A stretch of DNA of 64,000 nucleotides from Brevibacterium sp. CBA3109 (GTDB lineage: Bacteria > Actinomycetota > Actinomycetes > Actinomycetales > Brevibacteriaceae): contig NZ_CP158281.1 of assembly GCF_040256645.1 (NCBI RefSeq), positions 3,224,001 through 3,288,000 of the forward strand. Reading direction: 5' to 3'. Numbering within the stretch: the first letter of the stretch is position 1; each line of letters begins with the position of its first letter. Made by a program: the position numbers and the translations under genes. A model generated the notes under the pieces. The model was given only the letters and a program-made list of their open reading frames with translations. It made no database searches and was not told the DNA's origin. Below are positions 8,830 through 16,826 of the stretch, piece by piece.

Positions 8830-9930
8830 ATGAGCAATGAACAGACGAGCCTGACATACCTGCAGAGCACGTGGGGGCTGAGCCCGGCCACTGTCACCCC
8901 CGGATGCTTCGCCTCCGTCATGGCCACCGGCATCATGTCGATCGGTGCTCACCTCAAGGGGCTGACAGCGCTCTCGACCGTTCTATTCTGGCTGGCTGTG
9001 GTCCTCTATGTCTTTTTCGTAGTGCTCGTCATCTGGCGCGCCTGTTCACACACCGCTGAGCTGCGCGGCGATCTCCACAATCCGTCGAAGGCCTTCGGCT
9101 ACTTCACGTTCGTCGCAGCGACGAACGTGCTCGCGACCGCATTGGAGGGGCAGTCTCACTTCCGCATCGCCCTCGCGTTCTTCAGCCTCGGCCTCCTGGC
9201 CTGGCTGATTCTTGGCTACCTCATTCCCTTCTCGGCCATCCTCGGCTCGTCGACGTCACCCATACTCACGCAGGTCAATGGAACCTGGTTCGTCTGCGTG
9301 GTGGCGGCTCAGTCCGTTGCGGTCGCTGCGTCCGGGCTCATGGCTGAACTTCCCGCCCCCGCCGCCGACGCGAACTTCGGCGCCGTGCTCGCAGTCATCG
9401 CCGTCATCGCCTGGAGCGTCGGCGTCGGCATGTACCTCGCCTGCGCTGTCTTCGTGGGCGTGAGGGCACTGCTCCACCGGATCGGCCCCGAGGACCTCGA
9501 CGCTCCGTACTGGGTGATGATGGGCGCGCTGGCCATCTCAGTCGTCGCGGGATCGAAGATCCTCGAAGGAGGCACCTCCCCGATCTTCGCAGCCACGACC
9601 GTCATCATCGCGGGCGCCTCGGCGATCCTGTGGTCGATCTCGACCTGGCTCATCCCTGCTCTCGTCATCGCCGGTATCTGGAGGCACGTGCGCCACCGCA
9701 TTCCCTTGGGATACTCGGCCGGGCTGTGGAGCATGGTCTTTCCGCTCGGAATGTACTCCGTGGCGAGCACAAGCGTGGGGCAGGTCGACCAGATGCCGAT
9801 CATCTCGTGGATCGGCGCTCAGTGGTACTGGATCGGATTGACCGTCTGGGCCATCGTCTTCTGCGCAATGGTGTGGTCGTTCGTGCGGTCGACGAACGCA
9901 CGGACTTCGTCTGACGCTAAGGCAAGTTGA
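8830..9930 (+). CDS. TDT-family transporter (TehA/SLAC1-like, C4-dicarboxylate/malate type)
   Basis: A 366-aa membrane protein with about ten hydrophobic helices. It begins with a conserved start TPGCFASVMATGIMSIG (about residues 25-41) typical of the tellurite-resistance/dicarboxylate transporter family. A conserved late segment (FPLGMYSVAS) also fits. Members transport malate, C4-dicarboxylates, sulfite or small anions; the sequence does not settle the substrate. ATG at 8830 was chosen; an ATG 24 nt upstream is possible. The gene is divergent from the YhgE-partner ATPase and sits behind a palindromic operator, so it is probably repressed by a dedicated regulator. Confidence 0.8.
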   Translation: MSNEQTSLTYLQSTWGLSPATVTPGCFASVMATGIMSIGAHLKGLTALSTVLFWLAVVLYVFFVVLVIWRACSHTAELRGDLHNPSKAFGYFTFVAATNVLATALEGQSHFRIALAFFSLGLLAWLILGYLIPFSAILGSSTSPILTQVNGTWFVCVVAAQSVAVAASGLMAELPAPAADANFGAVLAVIAVIAWSVGVGMYLACAVFVGVRALLHRIGPEDLDAPYWVMMGALAISVVAGSKILEGGTSPIFAATTVIIAGASAILWSISTWLIPALVIAGIWRHVRHRIPLGYSAGLWSMVFPLGMYSVASTSVGQVDQMPIISWIGAQWYWIGLTVWAIVFCAMVWSFVRSTNARTSSDAKAS

Positions 9931-10237
9931 GATTGGTGGCGGGGAGCTGAGCGCGGCTGCGGGCAGCATCACGTCCAGTCAGCTCCACCCCCTACAGCTG
10001 CAACGGTAGGGATTGGAGCGGACGGGGCCTCTTGCGGAACGAACTGCATAAGTTGGCAGCAGCGGTGTCGAACGGCCCTGAGCGTATGAGTTGGCGACGC
10101 AACGATCGGCGTCACCGCATTGAAAAAGCTGCCGCATGCAGGGTGTGCATGCGGCAGCTTCAAGCCTGCTCGAGCGGCAAGCCCTGCGACCAGACCCCCG
10201 CGATTGGAGTCCCCCTCAAGCGAGAAGGCTCAGACGA
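9931..10237. other. Intergenic region with hairpins between convergent genes
   Basis: This 307-bp gap holds no convincing gene. A bulged hairpin (arms GCTCCA/TGGAGC and CCCTAC/GTAGGG, 9982-10019) follows the transporter gene. The strong terminator at 10126-10160 belongs to the opposite gene. Confidence 0.5.
10126..10160 (-). terminator. Rho-independent terminator of the DUF805 gene
   Basis: A perfect 15-bp stem, AAGCTGCCGCATGCA, with its complement at 10146-10160 and a 5-nt loop GGGTG. On the minus strand it is followed by TTTTT, giving a classic terminator for the gene ending at 10238. Confidence 0.85.
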
Positions 10238-10798
10238 TCACACGTCGAAGCGCTGGCCCTCAGGCTTGGAAGGCAGGAGCTCCAGGACGAACAAGATCAG
10301 CCCGCCGACTCCGGGGATGAAGATGAGGAAGAAGAACGGCCCGGCAAAGTTCGCATCATGCAGACGACGCCAAATGATCGCCAGGTTCGGGATGATCATG
10401 GCGAGACCGATGAGGCCGCTGAGGCCATAGCCGATCAGTCCAATCACCATGCCTGGCCCTGAAGTCGCCGCCTGCGCAGCAGCCGGGTCATATGGATCGA
10501 CTGCTGCCGCAGAACCTGCCGACATTGCCACACCGACAATGATCAGCACCATTGGAATGAGCTGAACCAGGAAAGTGAACAGTGCCATCCACCAGAACTC
10601 GCTGCGCGATGCGCGGCCGGAGAATGTGGCGTACTTCTTGAAGAAGCGCTTGACGGCCTGGCCGAAGGATGCGCCGTAGAGCGGAAGGGAGAGATCGTCG
10701 GGGCTGGCGGCCCCGCGGATCTGAGCGCCAGGGCCCATGGCACCTGGACCGGTGGCACCGGGGCCTGCGGGATATGCGTTGTTCGCGTCGTAGGACAT
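10238..10798 (-). CDS. DUF805 family membrane protein
   Basis: A 186-aa membrane protein. The first 45 or so residues are a Gly/Pro/Ala-rich cytoplasmic tail (PAGPGATGPGAMGPGAQ). The DUF805 hallmark FSGRASRSEFWW then precedes the first helix (about residues 66-77), and RRLHDANFAGP appears at about 150. Four hydrophobic helices are visible. ATG at 10798 has a GAAGG site 7-8 nt upstream. DUF805 proteins are widespread inner-membrane proteins of unknown function, often single genes. Its terminator lies just downstream. Confidence 0.85.
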   Translation of the reverse strand: MSYDANNAYPAGPGATGPGAMGPGAQIRGAASPDDLSLPLYGASFGQAVKRFFKKYATFSGRASRSEFWWMALFTFLVQLIPMVLIIVGVAMSAGSAAAVDPYDPAAAQAATSGPGMVIGLIGYGLSGLIGLAMIIPNLAIIWRRLHDANFAGPFFFLIFIPGVGGLILFVLELLPSKPEGQRFDV

Positions 10799-11027
10799 GG
10801 TGACCTTCGTGTTAGGGAAAATATCGTCTCTGCACAGGAAGTGCGAGATCAATTGTGCTACAAAAGGACGCTGAACCGTGCATCCGCTGTGTTCCAGATC
10901 TGGAACGTGGAATGGACCGGACGCGAGCTCGAGCACGTCACCACCGCTGACCAGGTCAGATCTCGACTGCGGCAGGATGCCATTCTAGTAAGCTGGACGA
11001 GTGCCCAAACCACGGAAGGATCTCCCC

Positions 11028-11801
11028 ATGACCCGACCGACAGGATCCGACCCGACAGACTCACAGTCGCGCACTTCGGCTGCTCCTGGCTTGGAAATCA
11101 ACGCAGAAGGTCTGGGCGTTAGTTCGGGTGGGTTCGCTCTCCTGTCCCCCACTGACATCACACTGGCTGCGGACCGCAACCTGGTGATCGGCGGCGACAA
11201 CGGCAGCGGAAAGACCACGCTCCTCTCTGTCCTCACCGGCCTCCTGGCACCGACACAGGGAACGGTGAGCGTCTGCGGCCAGACACCCGACGACAGGCGA
11301 CCGGATTTCCGCGCAGCCGTCACCGGGCTGATCGGCCGGGCCCCCATCAGCCGTGAGCTAACCGTTGCAGAACATCTCCAAGCCATCGCAATGAGCTGGT
11401 CACTGGCCGTGCCGCAGACAGCAGCACTGCACCAGCTCGAGGAACTCGAGATCGACTTTCTGGCCGACCGGTTCGGCCATGAACTCTCCTCGGGCCAGAC
11501 TCAACTCATGCAGCTGGCTATGGTTCTCGTTCGTCCCGCGCGGATGCTCATCCTCGACGAGCCCGAGCAGCGCCTCGACTCGACTCGCCTCGATCTGCTC
11601 ATCGCTGTCCTCGAAAAACGTGCGGAGAACGGCACCACGCTCGTGCTCGCCAGCCACTCACCGCGAGTCATCGACCGCCTCGGCGACGACCATCTTCACC
11701 TTGCACACCGCGGGGCGGACGCGACTCAGGTATCCGATCAAATCGACATCGTCGAGAAGTCTGCCGCCGATGATCCCCAGGACGAGCCCGAGCCCTCGTG
11801 A
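11028..11801 (+). CDS. ABC transporter ATP-binding protein
   Basis: A 257-aa ATPase subunit with Walker A GGDNGSGKTT (about residues 63-72), signature LSSGQTQLMQ (about 155-164), Walker B MLILDEPEQ (about 177-185) and switch SHSPR. The D-loop is shifted (EQRLDS). ATG at 11028 has a strong GGAAGGA site 8 nt upstream. The stop overlaps the start of the next gene by 4 bp (GTGA), so the membrane protein downstream is almost certainly its partner. The pair looks like a two-component exporter; the substrate cannot be read from sequence. Confidence 0.85.
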   Translation: MTRPTGSDPTDSQSRTSAAPGLEINAEGLGVSSGGFALLSPTDITLAADRNLVIGGDNGSGKTTLLSVLTGLLAPTQGTVSVCGQTPDDRRPDFRAAVTGLIGRAPISRELTVAEHLQAIAMSWSLAVPQTAALHQLEELEIDFLADRFGHELSSGQTQLMQLAMVLVRPARMLILDEPEQRLDSTRLDLLIAVLEKRAENGTTLVLASHSPRVIDRLGDDHLHLAHRGADATQVSDQIDIVEKSAADDPQDEPEPS

Positions 11802-13294
11802 GTGGCAGCAGTGCGGGGGCATTCGTCCGAGCACGCCATGCAGGCATCGGGCGAGCCTTCGGGTCGACGACGATGGCCGTCTACGTCATGGTGCTGCTCG
11901 CAGTCTTTCTGACACCTGTGCTCGTCAACGTTCTGGTCGTCGTGCTCCAACACCCGCTCGTCGTCTCCGCTCTGAGCACTGCACAGCCACTGAACTGGTC
12001 ATACACGGCCGGTCTCTGTGCGCTCTTCGCCATAGCCATCGGCGAGATCCGCGGCCCCATCGCACCAGGCCTCTTCGAAGCTGTGGTTCGCCTGCAGTCG
12101 CCGCAGCCGCGATGGAAGTCGCTCGGCGCGATCGCCTTGAGATCCTTCATCGCGGCGACGCTGACCCTCGGCATTGTCGGCCTGCTCGTCGGCGTCGCCG
12201 GTTCCATTGCGCTGAACTGGCCAACCGACACCGTTGTGTGCACGAGCTTCGGAGGCCTGCTGCTGGGCATGGCGTGTGCCAACGCTCGCCTGCTCGGTCA
12301 GACCAAGGTCGCCTACCTCACTGTGTGGTGCACAGCAACCCTTGGTGCCACGAGCATCCTCGCGATCACCTATGACGTTTTCTCCGTCGTCGTCATCCTC
12401 GAGGTCGGACTGCTCGCGCTCTCGGCACCGTGGCTGATTCCGTTCTGCCTCGGGCGTCTGCGCACAGAGACAGTGTTCAAACATTCCATCCTCGCCGAGG
12501 CGTCTTCCACCTTGACGAAGACCGGTGACTGGAGTGCGGCGAGCCGTGAATACCGGCTTGCTGCCAGCGCGGGACGAAGGACGTGGGTGCTCCCACGAAG
12601 GTTCGCTTCAGCGATTCCCCGAACCCCCTGGGGATTGTGGCTCTCTGCTTGGAGGACCCCGCGCCGAGCGAGTCTTGGCGTCCTACTCGTTGCCCTCGGG
12701 GCCCTGCTCCTCGAATACGGAATCTCACTGGACAGGATGACCGACACTTCCCAGGCTGGCCTCGTGATCAGCGGTGCCGCCCTCGCCGTAGCATTCTCGC
12801 TCATCTATGCAGGCTTCGGAGCATTCACCGAGGGCCTCGAATTCGCTGCCGAGACCGCCGGCTCGGTGGCGGTCTTCCGACTGAGTGCGGGTGCAATGCT
12901 GGCTCGAACCGGCGCCGCGTACATCCTGCTCATACTGATCATCGGACTGCCGCTGGGCCTGATCCTGGGAAGTCTCGTCAACGGCGGTATCGGGTACCTT
13001 GGCCCCACCCTCGGCGGGGCCACCGTCCTGGGGCTGATCCAGATCGCAATGGCACGGATCCACGCCGTCACCAAAGGACCGCTGCCGCCGCAGCTGACGA
13101 CTCCGATTCCGACGCCGGTGGGAGACTTCTCGGTCCTGATGATCCTCGCCTGGCAGTTTGATGCGGTGGCGTACGGGCCGGTCGCTGTCGCGGCCATCGT
13201 TCTCGGATCGCTGACGAGCCCGTGGTGGATGGCGGGTTCGATTGTGCTGATTCTGATGATGGCGCGTGGCGCACGCCGTCGTCTGCGGAACTGA
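11798..13294 (+). CDS. Large membrane protein, putative ABC permease subunit (DUF6297-like)
   Basis: A 498-aa polytopic protein with about ten to twelve hydrophobic helices, starting at GTG 11798 inside the stop of the ATPase gene. There is no canonical permease EAA loop that I can see. The length, helix layout and coupling to an ABC ATPase resemble actinobacterial permease-like proteins annotated as DUF6297, but that family label is from memory and unverified. A central soluble stretch (about residues 225-280: EASSTLTKTGDWSAASREYRL) links the two membrane halves. A strong hairpin terminator follows at 13329. Confidence 0.65.
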   Translation: MSGSSAGAFVRARHAGIGRAFGSTTMAVYVMVLLAVFLTPVLVNVLVVVLQHPLVVSALSTAQPLNWSYTAGLCALFAIAIGEIRGPIAPGLFEAVVRLQSPQPRWKSLGAIALRSFIAATLTLGIVGLLVGVAGSIALNWPTDTVVCTSFGGLLLGMACANARLLGQTKVAYLTVWCTATLGATSILAITYDVFSVVVILEVGLLALSAPWLIPFCLGRLRTETVFKHSILAEASSTLTKTGDWSAASREYRLAASAGRRTWVLPRRFASAIPRTPWGLWLSAWRTPRRASLGVLLVALGALLLEYGISLDRMTDTSQAGLVISGAALAVAFSLIYAGFGAFTEGLEFAAETAGSVAVFRLSAGAMLARTGAAYILLILIIGLPLGLILGSLVNGGIGYLGPTLGGATVLGLIQIAMARIHAVTKGPLPPQLTTPIPTPVGDFSVLMILAWQFDAVAYGPVAVAAIVLGSLTSPWWMAGSIVLILMMARGARRRLRN

Positions 13295-13328
13295 ACCAAC
13301 TACCTGCGAGAACCGATTCACAACGCGA

Positions 13329-13364
13329 AAGGCGCCCGAGAAGTCCAAGCTTCTCGGGCGCCTT
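13329..13364. terminator. Bidirectional terminator between ABC permease and MFS genes
   Basis: A perfect 15-bp stem (AAGGCGCCCGAGAAG and its complement) with a 6-nt loop TCCAAG sits between convergent genes ending at 13294 and 13378. Confidence 0.8.
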
Positions 13365-13377
13365 CGGTGTACTCAGC

Positions 13378-14691
13378 TCAGGCATCGCCCCCAGTCAGGG
13401 CATACGCCTCGTCGACAGGAGCTTCGTCGATGTGACCGTCGACCCGACGCAGGGCCTTCCATCCGATCACAATGACCACGACGGACAGGAGCACCACGCC
13501 GGCGCCGAAGAAGTAGGGTGCGCCGGTGCTGATCGACTCGGAGACAGCTCCGGCCACGATGGGAGCCATGGCGCCGCCGATGAAGCGCACGCCTGAGTAG
13601 GTCCCCGAGGCTACGGGGCGAGGCAGGTCGCTGACCTCCATCGCTGATTCGGTGAAGACGGTGTTGAGGACACCCAGGATCAGTCCGGCCACGATCACAC
13701 TGACGATGATGCCGACGAAGGATTCGACGAGGAATCCCATCACTGCCAGAAGTGCGGCGAGTGCGATCAATGCGACGACGAGGCTGCGGCGACGGCCCAG
13801 ACGCTTGGTCAGCAGAGGTGCGCCGAAGACAGAGGTGATGGCCACACACATTCCCCAGCCGAAGAACACGTAGCCGAGACCCATGGCCCCGAAGTCTTCG
13901 ATACCGGCCTTCGCTGCAGCCGCTTCGACAGGGAAGGGACTGTAGGCCAGCAGAATGAAGAAGCCGAAGTTGTACAGCAGCGCGGCGATGCCGAGCACGA
14001 GGACACCGGGGCGTGCGAGGGCCCGGAAGGTGGCACTGAGCTTGATCGGTTCGGTCGAACCTGTGAGGCCACCGACGCCGGACTTCCCACCCGGCAGGAG
14101 GATCACGATGGCAATGAAGCCGATGGCCATGAGGACGGCGGTGCCGAAGAACGGTCCGCGCCAGGAGATCCCTCCCAGCAGGCCGCCCAACAGCGGACCG
14201 GTCGCGATGCCGATGCCCAGGGCGGCCTCGTAGAGGATGATTGCCTTCTCGGCACCGCCGGAAGCCGCACCGACAATGGTCGAGAGCGCAGTGGAGATGA
14301 AGAGTGCGTTGCCCAGCCCCCAGCCGGCACGGAAGCCGATGATCTGGTCGACGCTGCTGGAGAAGCCTGCCAAGGCGGAGAAGGCGACGATGAGGATGAG
14401 GCCGATGAGCAGCGTGGTCTTCGCGCCGATCCGGGAGGAGACGAAGCTGGTGAAGAACATCATGCCACCGGTGATGAACAGGTAGCTGGTGAACAGCAGC
14501 ATCGACTGCGACGGCGATGCGTGGAGTTCGGCGGAGATTGCGGGCAGGATCGGGTCAACCAGTCCGATGCCCATGAACGCGATGACCGCGGCAAACGCAA
14601 CTGCCCATACTGCTCGTGGTTGACGCAGAATAGATGCCTCCGCGCCCTCGTCATCCTTCATCTGTGCTTCATTACCTGGTGAGACGCTCAT
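13378..14691 (-). CDS. MFS transporter (DHA1-like drug exporter)
   Basis: A 437-aa major facilitator protein with twelve hydrophobic helices. The first helix ends in DPILPAISAEL, typical of drug:H+ antiporters. A loop between helices 2 and 3 carries SSRIGAKTTLLIG (MFS motif A-like, about residues 81-93), and a matching LLTKRLGRRRSLVVA appears in the second half. ATG at 14691 has AGGAA upstream. A MarR regulator gene lies 100 bp upstream on the same strand, a classic pairing in which the MarR protein controls an efflux pump. The substrate is unknown. Confidence 0.85.
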   Translation of the reverse strand: MSVSPGNEAQMKDDEGAEASILRQPRAVWAVAFAAVIAFMGIGLVDPILPAISAELHASPSQSMLLFTSYLFITGGMMFFTSFVSSRIGAKTTLLIGLILIVAFSALAGFSSSVDQIIGFRAGWGLGNALFISTALSTIVGAASGGAEKAIILYEAALGIGIATGPLLGGLLGGISWRGPFFGTAVLMAIGFIAIVILLPGGKSGVGGLTGSTEPIKLSATFRALARPGVLVLGIAALLYNFGFFILLAYSPFPVEAAAAKAGIEDFGAMGLGYVFFGWGMCVAITSVFGAPLLTKRLGRRRSLVVALIALAALLAVMGFLVESFVGIIVSVIVAGLILGVLNTVFTESAMEVSDLPRPVASGTYSGVRFIGGAMAPIVAGAVSESISTGAPYFFGAGVVLLSVVVIVIGWKALRRVDGHIDEAPVDEAYALTGGDA

Positions 14692-14791
14692 TGCTGTTCC
14701 TGCGCACCCTTTCGTCGATCTGTGGTGATTTGTGGTCGTTGGTCTGATGTGATCGTCAGCTCGATGTGATTGCCGCCGAGGCGGGGCGTCA

Positions 14792-15268
14792 TCAGCCGGA
14801 CTGCGCCTCGTCCTGCTGGACCTCATCGGCATCCACGGGATGCTGCTCCTGCAGATACTGCGAGACCAGCCCCAGCGCCCGATGGACACTGAGTCTGTCG
14901 TCGGGAGTCAGAGCCTCGAAGTAGGGCTCCATCCGTTCGGCCAGAACGGTGCGATTCTCGGCCAACCTTGCGCGACCGGCGTCGGTCAGCGAGAACTGTG
15001 ACGCCCTTCTGTCACTGAGGCTGGCTTCACGCAGAACGTAGCCTGCCTCCTCGAGGCGGGCCAGGACCTTCGTCGCCGCCGGCTGAGAGCACAGATACCC
15101 CTGCGCAAAATGGCCTACTCGAACAGGCTGGTACTGCTCGACAACGCCGAGTGCACGCAGCGTGACAAGTTCGCCTTCGTTGCCGACGACTCTCCTCAGT
15201 GCCCTGGTCAGGCGCGAGGAGACGACGACAAGACCAGTGACAAGCTCCGCCGAATCAACATCATCCAT
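14792..15268 (-). CDS. MarR-family transcriptional regulator
   Basis: A 158-aa winged-helix regulator. The recognition region (CSQPAATKVLARLEEAGYVLR, in two parts) and the wing (DRRASQFSLTDAGR, about residues 96-109) match MarR. It probably represses itself and the MFS gene 100 bp downstream, releasing DNA when a toxic or phenolic ligand binds. A cluster of AT-rich inverted and direct repeats overlaps its start and upstream region. Confidence 0.88.
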   Translation of the reverse strand: MDDVDSAELVTGLVVVSSRLTRALRRVVGNEGELVTLRALGVVEQYQPVRVGHFAQGYLCSQPAATKVLARLEEAGYVLREASLSDRRASQFSLTDAGRARLAENRTVLAERMEPYFEALTPDDRLSVHRALGLVSQYLQEQHPVDADEVQQDEAQSG

Positions 15269-15303
15269 AACTCAGTTATATACCTTAGTTATGCAATATT
15301 GCA
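15267..15303 (-). promoter_or_regulatory. Candidate MarR operators over the regulator's promoter
   Basis: ATAAC-TCA-GTTAT (15267-15279) is a perfect inverted repeat touching the start codon. TGCAATATTGCA (15292-15303) is a perfect 12-bp palindrome. On the minus strand, ATAACTAAG and ATAACTGAG form direct repeats around TATATA. This arrangement suits an autoregulated marR promoter. Confidence 0.55.
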
Positions 15304-15420
15304 AGGCTTACATCCCGCCATCAGAGCTGCCACCGCTCGTGAGACCGCCCATGGCGGTAGGGCGACAGGGCGCCTGCTGCTCTCGTGTGATGGATGTCAT
15401 GGGCGCCTCGGCGAGAGGCG

Positions 15421-15429
15421 TGCTAATCT
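15421..15429 (+). promoter_or_regulatory. Candidate extended -10 promoter of the riboflavin operon
   Basis: TGCTAATCT is an extended -10 (TGN plus TAATCT) 8 nt upstream of the FMN riboswitch. No good -35 is seen, which is tolerated by extended -10 promoters. Confidence 0.4.
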
Positions 15430-15436
15430 GTGGTCA

Positions 15437-15561
15437 CATGTTCCGGGGACGGTGAAAATCCGTACCGGCGGTGACAGTCCGCGAGCTGTCTGCATTCGTG
15501 CAGGTGGTTGACTCGGTGAAATTCCGAGACCGACAGTAAGAGTCTGGATGGGAGGAGCATG
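15437..15561 (+). ncRNA. FMN riboswitch (RFN element)
   Basis: The conserved RFN core is present in order: a GGGGA-like segment, GGTGAAAATCCGTACCGGCGG, AGTCCGCGAGC, GGTGAAATTCCGAGACCGAC, and AGTCTGGATGGGAG. The outer P1 helix can form from CATGTTCC (15437-15444) and GGAGCATG (15554-15561). It senses flavin mononucleotide and lowers expression of the ribD-ribE-ribBA-ribH genes when flavin is abundant. Its 3' strand can pair alternatively with the downstream hairpin (see findings). Confidence 0.93.
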
Positions 15562-15648
15562 GCGACCGCGGTCGCTGTGGTTCGGTGCATCCCAATGCGC
15601 TGTCGCACACGCTCGCGCGCTTTTGATAGTTGCACCCGCAATATCCTC

Positions 15649-15676
15649 CCTCCCGGCATCGGCCGGGAGGTTTTTT
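15649..15676 (+). terminator. Riboswitch expression platform: hairpin with embedded ribosome-binding site and T6 tail
   Basis: CCTCCCGGC pairs with GCCGGGAGG around ATCG, followed by TTTTTT and, one base later, the ribD ATG at 15678. The 3' arm contains the only good ribosome-binding site (GGGAGG, 7 nt from ATG), so folding would both end transcription and hide the site. Confidence 0.8.
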
Positions 15677-15677
15677 C

Positions 15678-16784
15678 ATGCAGGCGGGGTTCACCAATCT
15701 CGAAACGACAGCGATGTCCGCGGCTCTGCAGGCTGCGCGAAACGGCCACCGAGGAGCAAATCCGCTGGTGGGAGCCTCGATCCTGACGAGGGACTCGCAG
15801 ATCGTCGTCGGCCATCATGCAGGAGTGGGCAGTCCCCACGCCGAGGTGGACGCCATCACCACAGCCATCGACCTCGGCGTCGACCTCACCGAAACCACCC
15901 TGTTCGTGACCCTGGAGCCGTGCAACCACACCGGCCGGACCGGGCCGTGCGCCCAGGCGATCATCGCTGCCGGGATCCCCGATGTCGTCTTCGCTCTGCC
16001 GGATTCGAACGATGTCGCTGCCGGCGGTGAAGCCACCCTCGCCGAGGCGGGGGTCCGGGTCCGCTCCGGCCTGGGCCGCGACGAGTCGCTGGCTCTCAAC
16101 GCCCGGTGGCGGGACGCCGTCGACGCCGAGCGTCCGTTCGTCACGGCAAAGATCGCGCAGAGTCTTGACGGCATGGTCGCAGCCTCCGACGGAACCAGCC
16201 AATGGATCACCTCGGCGGAGTCGAGGGAGCATGCGCATCAGTTCCGGTCCCGGGTCGACGGGATCCTCGTCGGCACCGGAACCGTCCTCACCGATGACCC
16301 GCGGCTCAATGCCAGAGGCCCAGGCGGTGAACCGCTGGATTCACAGCCGGTGCCCATCGTGCTCGGGCTGACGCCCCTGCCACCGGAATCCTTCCTCGCG
16401 CTCAACCCTGACACGGTTCACCTGCGCACACGCGACATCACGGCGGCACTGGGCGAACTGCATGCTCACGGTATGCGGCACATCCTCATCGAGGGCGGCC
16501 CCAGCGTACTTGGCGCCTTCTTCGCCGCCGGCGCAGTCGACGAAGTCTTCTGCTATCAGGCGCCCCTGCTGATCGGGCCGGGGAAGTCCAGTCTCTCGGG
16601 CATGAGCACTTCGACGCTGAGCGAGGCCGTCAGCCTGGTTCCCGACGAGACGGCCGAACCTGCAGTGGAGCGGCTTGGACCCGATGTGCTGCTGCACTTC
16701 ATCACTGGCAGCGCCAGCGTCGGCGGCACTGACGGCACTGACGGCACTGACGGCACTGACGGCACTGACAACTACACCATCTGA
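15678..16784 (+). CDS. ribD: Bifunctional pyrimidine deaminase/reductase RibD
   Basis: It performs the deaminase and reductase steps after GTP ring opening in riboflavin synthesis. The 368-aa protein has an N-terminal zinc deaminase with HAE (residues 54-56) and PCNHTGRTGPC (81-91) metal ligands. A C-terminal reductase follows (KIAQSLDGMVAASDG, ILVGTGTVLTDDPRL, ILIEGGPSVLGAFF). ATG at 15678 follows the riboswitch hairpin directly. The last residues are five GTD repeats encoded by a 9-bp tandem repeat, absent from typical RibD, so the tail is probably dispensable. It is the first gene of the operon. Confidence 0.95.
   Translation: MQAGFTNLETTAMSAALQAARNGHRGANPLVGASILTRDSQIVVGHHAGVGSPHAEVDAITTAIDLGVDLTETTLFVTLEPCNHTGRTGPCAQAIIAAGIPDVVFALPDSNDVAAGGEATLAEAGVRVRSGLGRDESLALNARWRDAVDAERPFVTAKIAQSLDGMVAASDGTSQWITSAESREHAHQFRSRVDGILVGTGTVLTDDPRLNARGPGGEPLDSQPVPIVLGLTPLPPESFLALNPDTVHLRTRDITAALGELHAHGMRHILIEGGPSVLGAFFAAGAVDEVFCYQAPLLIGPGKSSLSGMSTSTLSEAVSLVPDETAEPAVERLGPDVLLHFITGSASVGGTDGTDGTDGTDGTDNYTI
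16725..16769 (+). repeat. Five 9-bp tandem repeats in the ribD 3' end
   Basis: GGCACTGAC is repeated exactly five times, encoding (GTD)5 just before NYTI-stop. The repeat is in frame, so slippage would lengthen or shorten the tail without frameshifting. Confidence 0.9.
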
Positions 16785-16826
16785 GACACCATCAACTCAC
16801 TGTTCGCACACTCACTCGGAGGGCAC

